From the NCBI GenBank assembly GCA_002382755.1, contig DFZT01000020.1, positions 1-5,230 on the forward strand: 5,230 nt of DNA, given 5' to 3'. The notes below the pieces were generated by a model that worked only from the letters and a program-made list of their open reading frames with translations, was not told the DNA's origin and ran no database searches. The stretch comes from Firmicutes bacterium UBA4049 (lineage in GTDB: Bacteria; Bacillota; Desulfotomaculia; Desulfotomaculales; Nap2-2B). The position numbers and the translations under genes are program-made. Below are positions 3,845 through 5,230 of the stretch, one piece after another. Position 1 is the stretch's first letter, and every line of letters starts with the position of its first letter.

Positions 3845-5230
3845 TAAATGAGACCTTCAAATTCATCGACCACATCGGCGGTAGTCTTTTTGCCGAGTTG
3901 TTTCGGGACTTCCGCTACGGCGTTTCTCGTAAACACCACGATGGGAACAAGTCGCTCCTCAAGCGTCGCACCACCGTGCAGTTCATAAAGCTTGCCGCCC
4001 ATTTTCGGAAATCTATTATACCCTCGTACAATCCAGTATGTTTTTTTCGTTTCTGGAAAATATTCTTGTTCTAATTCTGGCGGACGGGCGGCTCCTTGCG
4101 GGGCAAGTGAATACCGCCAAGCGTCCGGTTGTCCATCCCACGGTAAGGTCGTGCCTTTGCCCTCATTGTGGGCGATTACGGCAAGTCGAGAAGCACCGTG
4201 GTCGGCTGTCACGACAACGCGGGCAAATCGGGTGAGCCCATCGGCAATACGGTTCATAATCTCGGTTTCGAATACCCACAGGGTTTCCGCAAAATTCCGC
4301 TCAGGTATGGAGACCTCGTGTTTTGCCGCTCCGTTATGAACTATATTGTCAATACTTTTTATTTCAGGCAATATCCGAGCCTCGTCCCACTTAATCGGAT
4401 TAAATATGGTTTCGGTTGGCAGTTTGGCGGTTACGACAGCCTGAGACTCAATGTTCATACCACGACGTTTTGCCAATGCAAGCAATAGCGGCATATATTC
4501 CGCACCCATTGCGTCCACTACGAGCAGCGCAACATCAGATTGCGTATGCAACTCAGCCATAATAGCGTCGCGGGAGGGATATGTCTTTGGGACAACAAAG
4601 TCGTAAGCTCGTTTTACAAAGCTATCCGTTATGCTACCCGAAACCTTATGCATGCGGTACTCCTTGAAGTATGCAGTCGTTGCCGCATCCTCAAATTCGA
4701 AGGCGGGGGAAAAATAATCCGCAAGGGTCGGAAACAGTTCTCCATACCCTTTGGGAAAACCGTACGACAAGTCTTCCGTAGAAGCACGGCGCACTATCTC
4801 AACACGCTCCGCGTTTGTACCGCAGTTTAGGAACTGCAGAGCATCGCCCGACTCCTTTGTTTGCCCAATGAACTCTACAATCAGCGACTCATAATTCGAG
4901 CCAACTGTCTTTAGCGCTTCCGCTCGTTCCGCTGCATACTTTTTTGCGTTCATATCAGAAAGAACATCAATTGCCGAACCCACTATGTATTTCCATAGCA
5001 AGTTATCACGGGTAACGTCCCCAGATACGACTTTTGTGATAAATGAATCGCCCGGAAGCCGCCTCCGTAACAACCAAATATGCGCCGGCCATAAACCATC
5101 AGACGGCAGTTCAAGCGCACGTTTCAGTGCAAGTCGTGTGTTAATATTTCCGGCACCAAATAGGGTCTCAAGATAAATTTCTGCGCTTTGCCCGCTTTCA
5201 GCCGATTTTGAAAGCAATAGCTCTAAGGTA
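3844..5230 (-). CDS. pglZ: BREX system phosphatase-fold protein PglZ, C-terminal part (5' end outside window)
   Basis: PglZ is a core component of BREX systems, with an alkaline-phosphatase-superfamily metal-binding domain. The frame is open through the right edge, so this is the C-terminal 462 or so codons. The TTG at 5217 is an internal codon, since THR-LEU-GLU-LEU-LEU continues in frame upstream. Counting from that codon, residues 1-210 are mostly helical, and the metallo-phosphatase core starts at about 228. Its landmarks are VVDAMGAEY with metal ligand Asp235, KLPTETIFNP (265-274) at the place where PglZ proteins carry a Pro-Thr segment, VVTADHGASRLA with Asp339-His340, and ELHGGATLEERLVPIVVF (412-429) with His414, the last metal site. 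A Lys/Asp/Glu-rich tail follows. All expected metal ligands are present. The adjacent downstream brxL, 14 nt away, confirms the BREX setting. In type 4 systems the gene upstream should be brxC. Confidence 0.93.
   Translation of the reverse strand, partial: TLELLLSKSAESGQSAEIYLETLFGAGNINTRLALKRALELPSDGLWPAHIWLLRRRLPGDSFITKVVSGDVTRDNLLWKYIVGSAIDVLSDMNAKKYAAERAEALKTVGSNYESLIVEFIGQTKESGDALQFLNCGTNAERVEIVRRASTEDLSYGFPKGYGELFPTLADYFSPAFEFEDAATTAYFKEYRMHKVSGSITDSFVKRAYDFVVPKTYPSRDAIMAELHTQSDVALLVVDAMGAEYMPLLLALAKRRGMNIESQAVVTAKLPTETIFNPIKWDEARILPEIKSIDNIVHNGAAKHEVSIPERNFAETLWVFETEIMNRIADGLTRFARVVVTADHGASRLAVIAHNEGKGTTLPWDGQPDAWRYSLAPQGAARPPELEQEYFPETKKTYWIVRGYNRFPKMGGKLYELHGGATLEERLVPIVVFTRNAVAEVPKQLGKKTTADVVDEFEGLI

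Noticed and set aside
3053..3847. 264-codon open frame on the plus strand opposite brxL
   Set aside because: It is fully antisense to a clear AAA+ gene with Walker motifs. It has no recognisable domain and no Shine-Dalgarno sequence that I can see, so it is a shadow of brxL codon use.
4168..4488. Plus-strand open frames opposite pglZ (also 3992-4339 and 4540-4830)
   Set aside because: All lie antisense to the metal-binding core of pglZ and show no family resemblance, so they are shadows.
970..5230. Reading the locus as a Dnd (dndABCDE) phosphorothioation operon
   Set aside because: A DndA-like desulfurase is present, but its neighbours are pglZ and brxL, and no dndB, dndC, dndD or dndE is visible in the window.

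Overview
The window is a 5.2-kb piece of a defence island, probably from a low-to-moderate GC Firmicute of the class Clostridia. That assignment is an inference from strong AGGAGG-type ribosome binding sites, very short intergenic gaps and the style of the proteins. No marker gene fixes the taxon.

Right part (about 970-5230, minus strand): four tightly packed genes read right to left. They are (i) the C-terminal part of pglZ, an alkaline-phosphatase-superfamily protein of BREX phage-defence systems that runs off the right edge; (ii) brxL, a short BREX AAA+ ATPase of 502 residues; (iii) a 66-residue four-cysteine protein, likely zinc-binding; and (iv) a complete PLP-dependent cysteine desulfurase of the NifS/IscS/DndA type. 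Their spacings are 14 nt, a 1-nt stop/start overlap (TAATG) and 11 nt, so they very likely form one operon. No brxA, brxB, pglX or brxC is visible. The pglZ-brxL order, the short BrxL without a Lon-like C-terminus and the attached sulfur-mobilising enzyme together point to a type 4 BREX system (brxP-brxC-pglZ-brxL), whose BrxP is a PAPS-reductase-like protein related to DndC. In that reading the desulfurase and the small Cys protein supply sulfur for a sulfur-based DNA mark. This is an inference, because brxP and brxC would lie beyond the right edge.

Left part (1-about 810, plus strand): debris of a transposon. A 5'-truncated ExeA/GspA-like AAA ATPase (C-terminal about 104 codons only) is followed by a 99-residue ORF of unknown function with a good ribosome binding site, and then by a rho-independent terminator. 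Upstream of the truncation, bases 1-121 hold no gene but contain an imperfect inverted repeat that could belong to an insertion-sequence end.

Middle (about 805-970): a 165-base convergent intergenic stretch with several short direct repeats (TCCAGAATAA twice, TATCGG three times, and 7- and 8-bp tandem repeats). Some of these may be the terminal repeats of the ATPase-bearing element, which would place the edge of the mobile element directly beside the end of the BREX operon.
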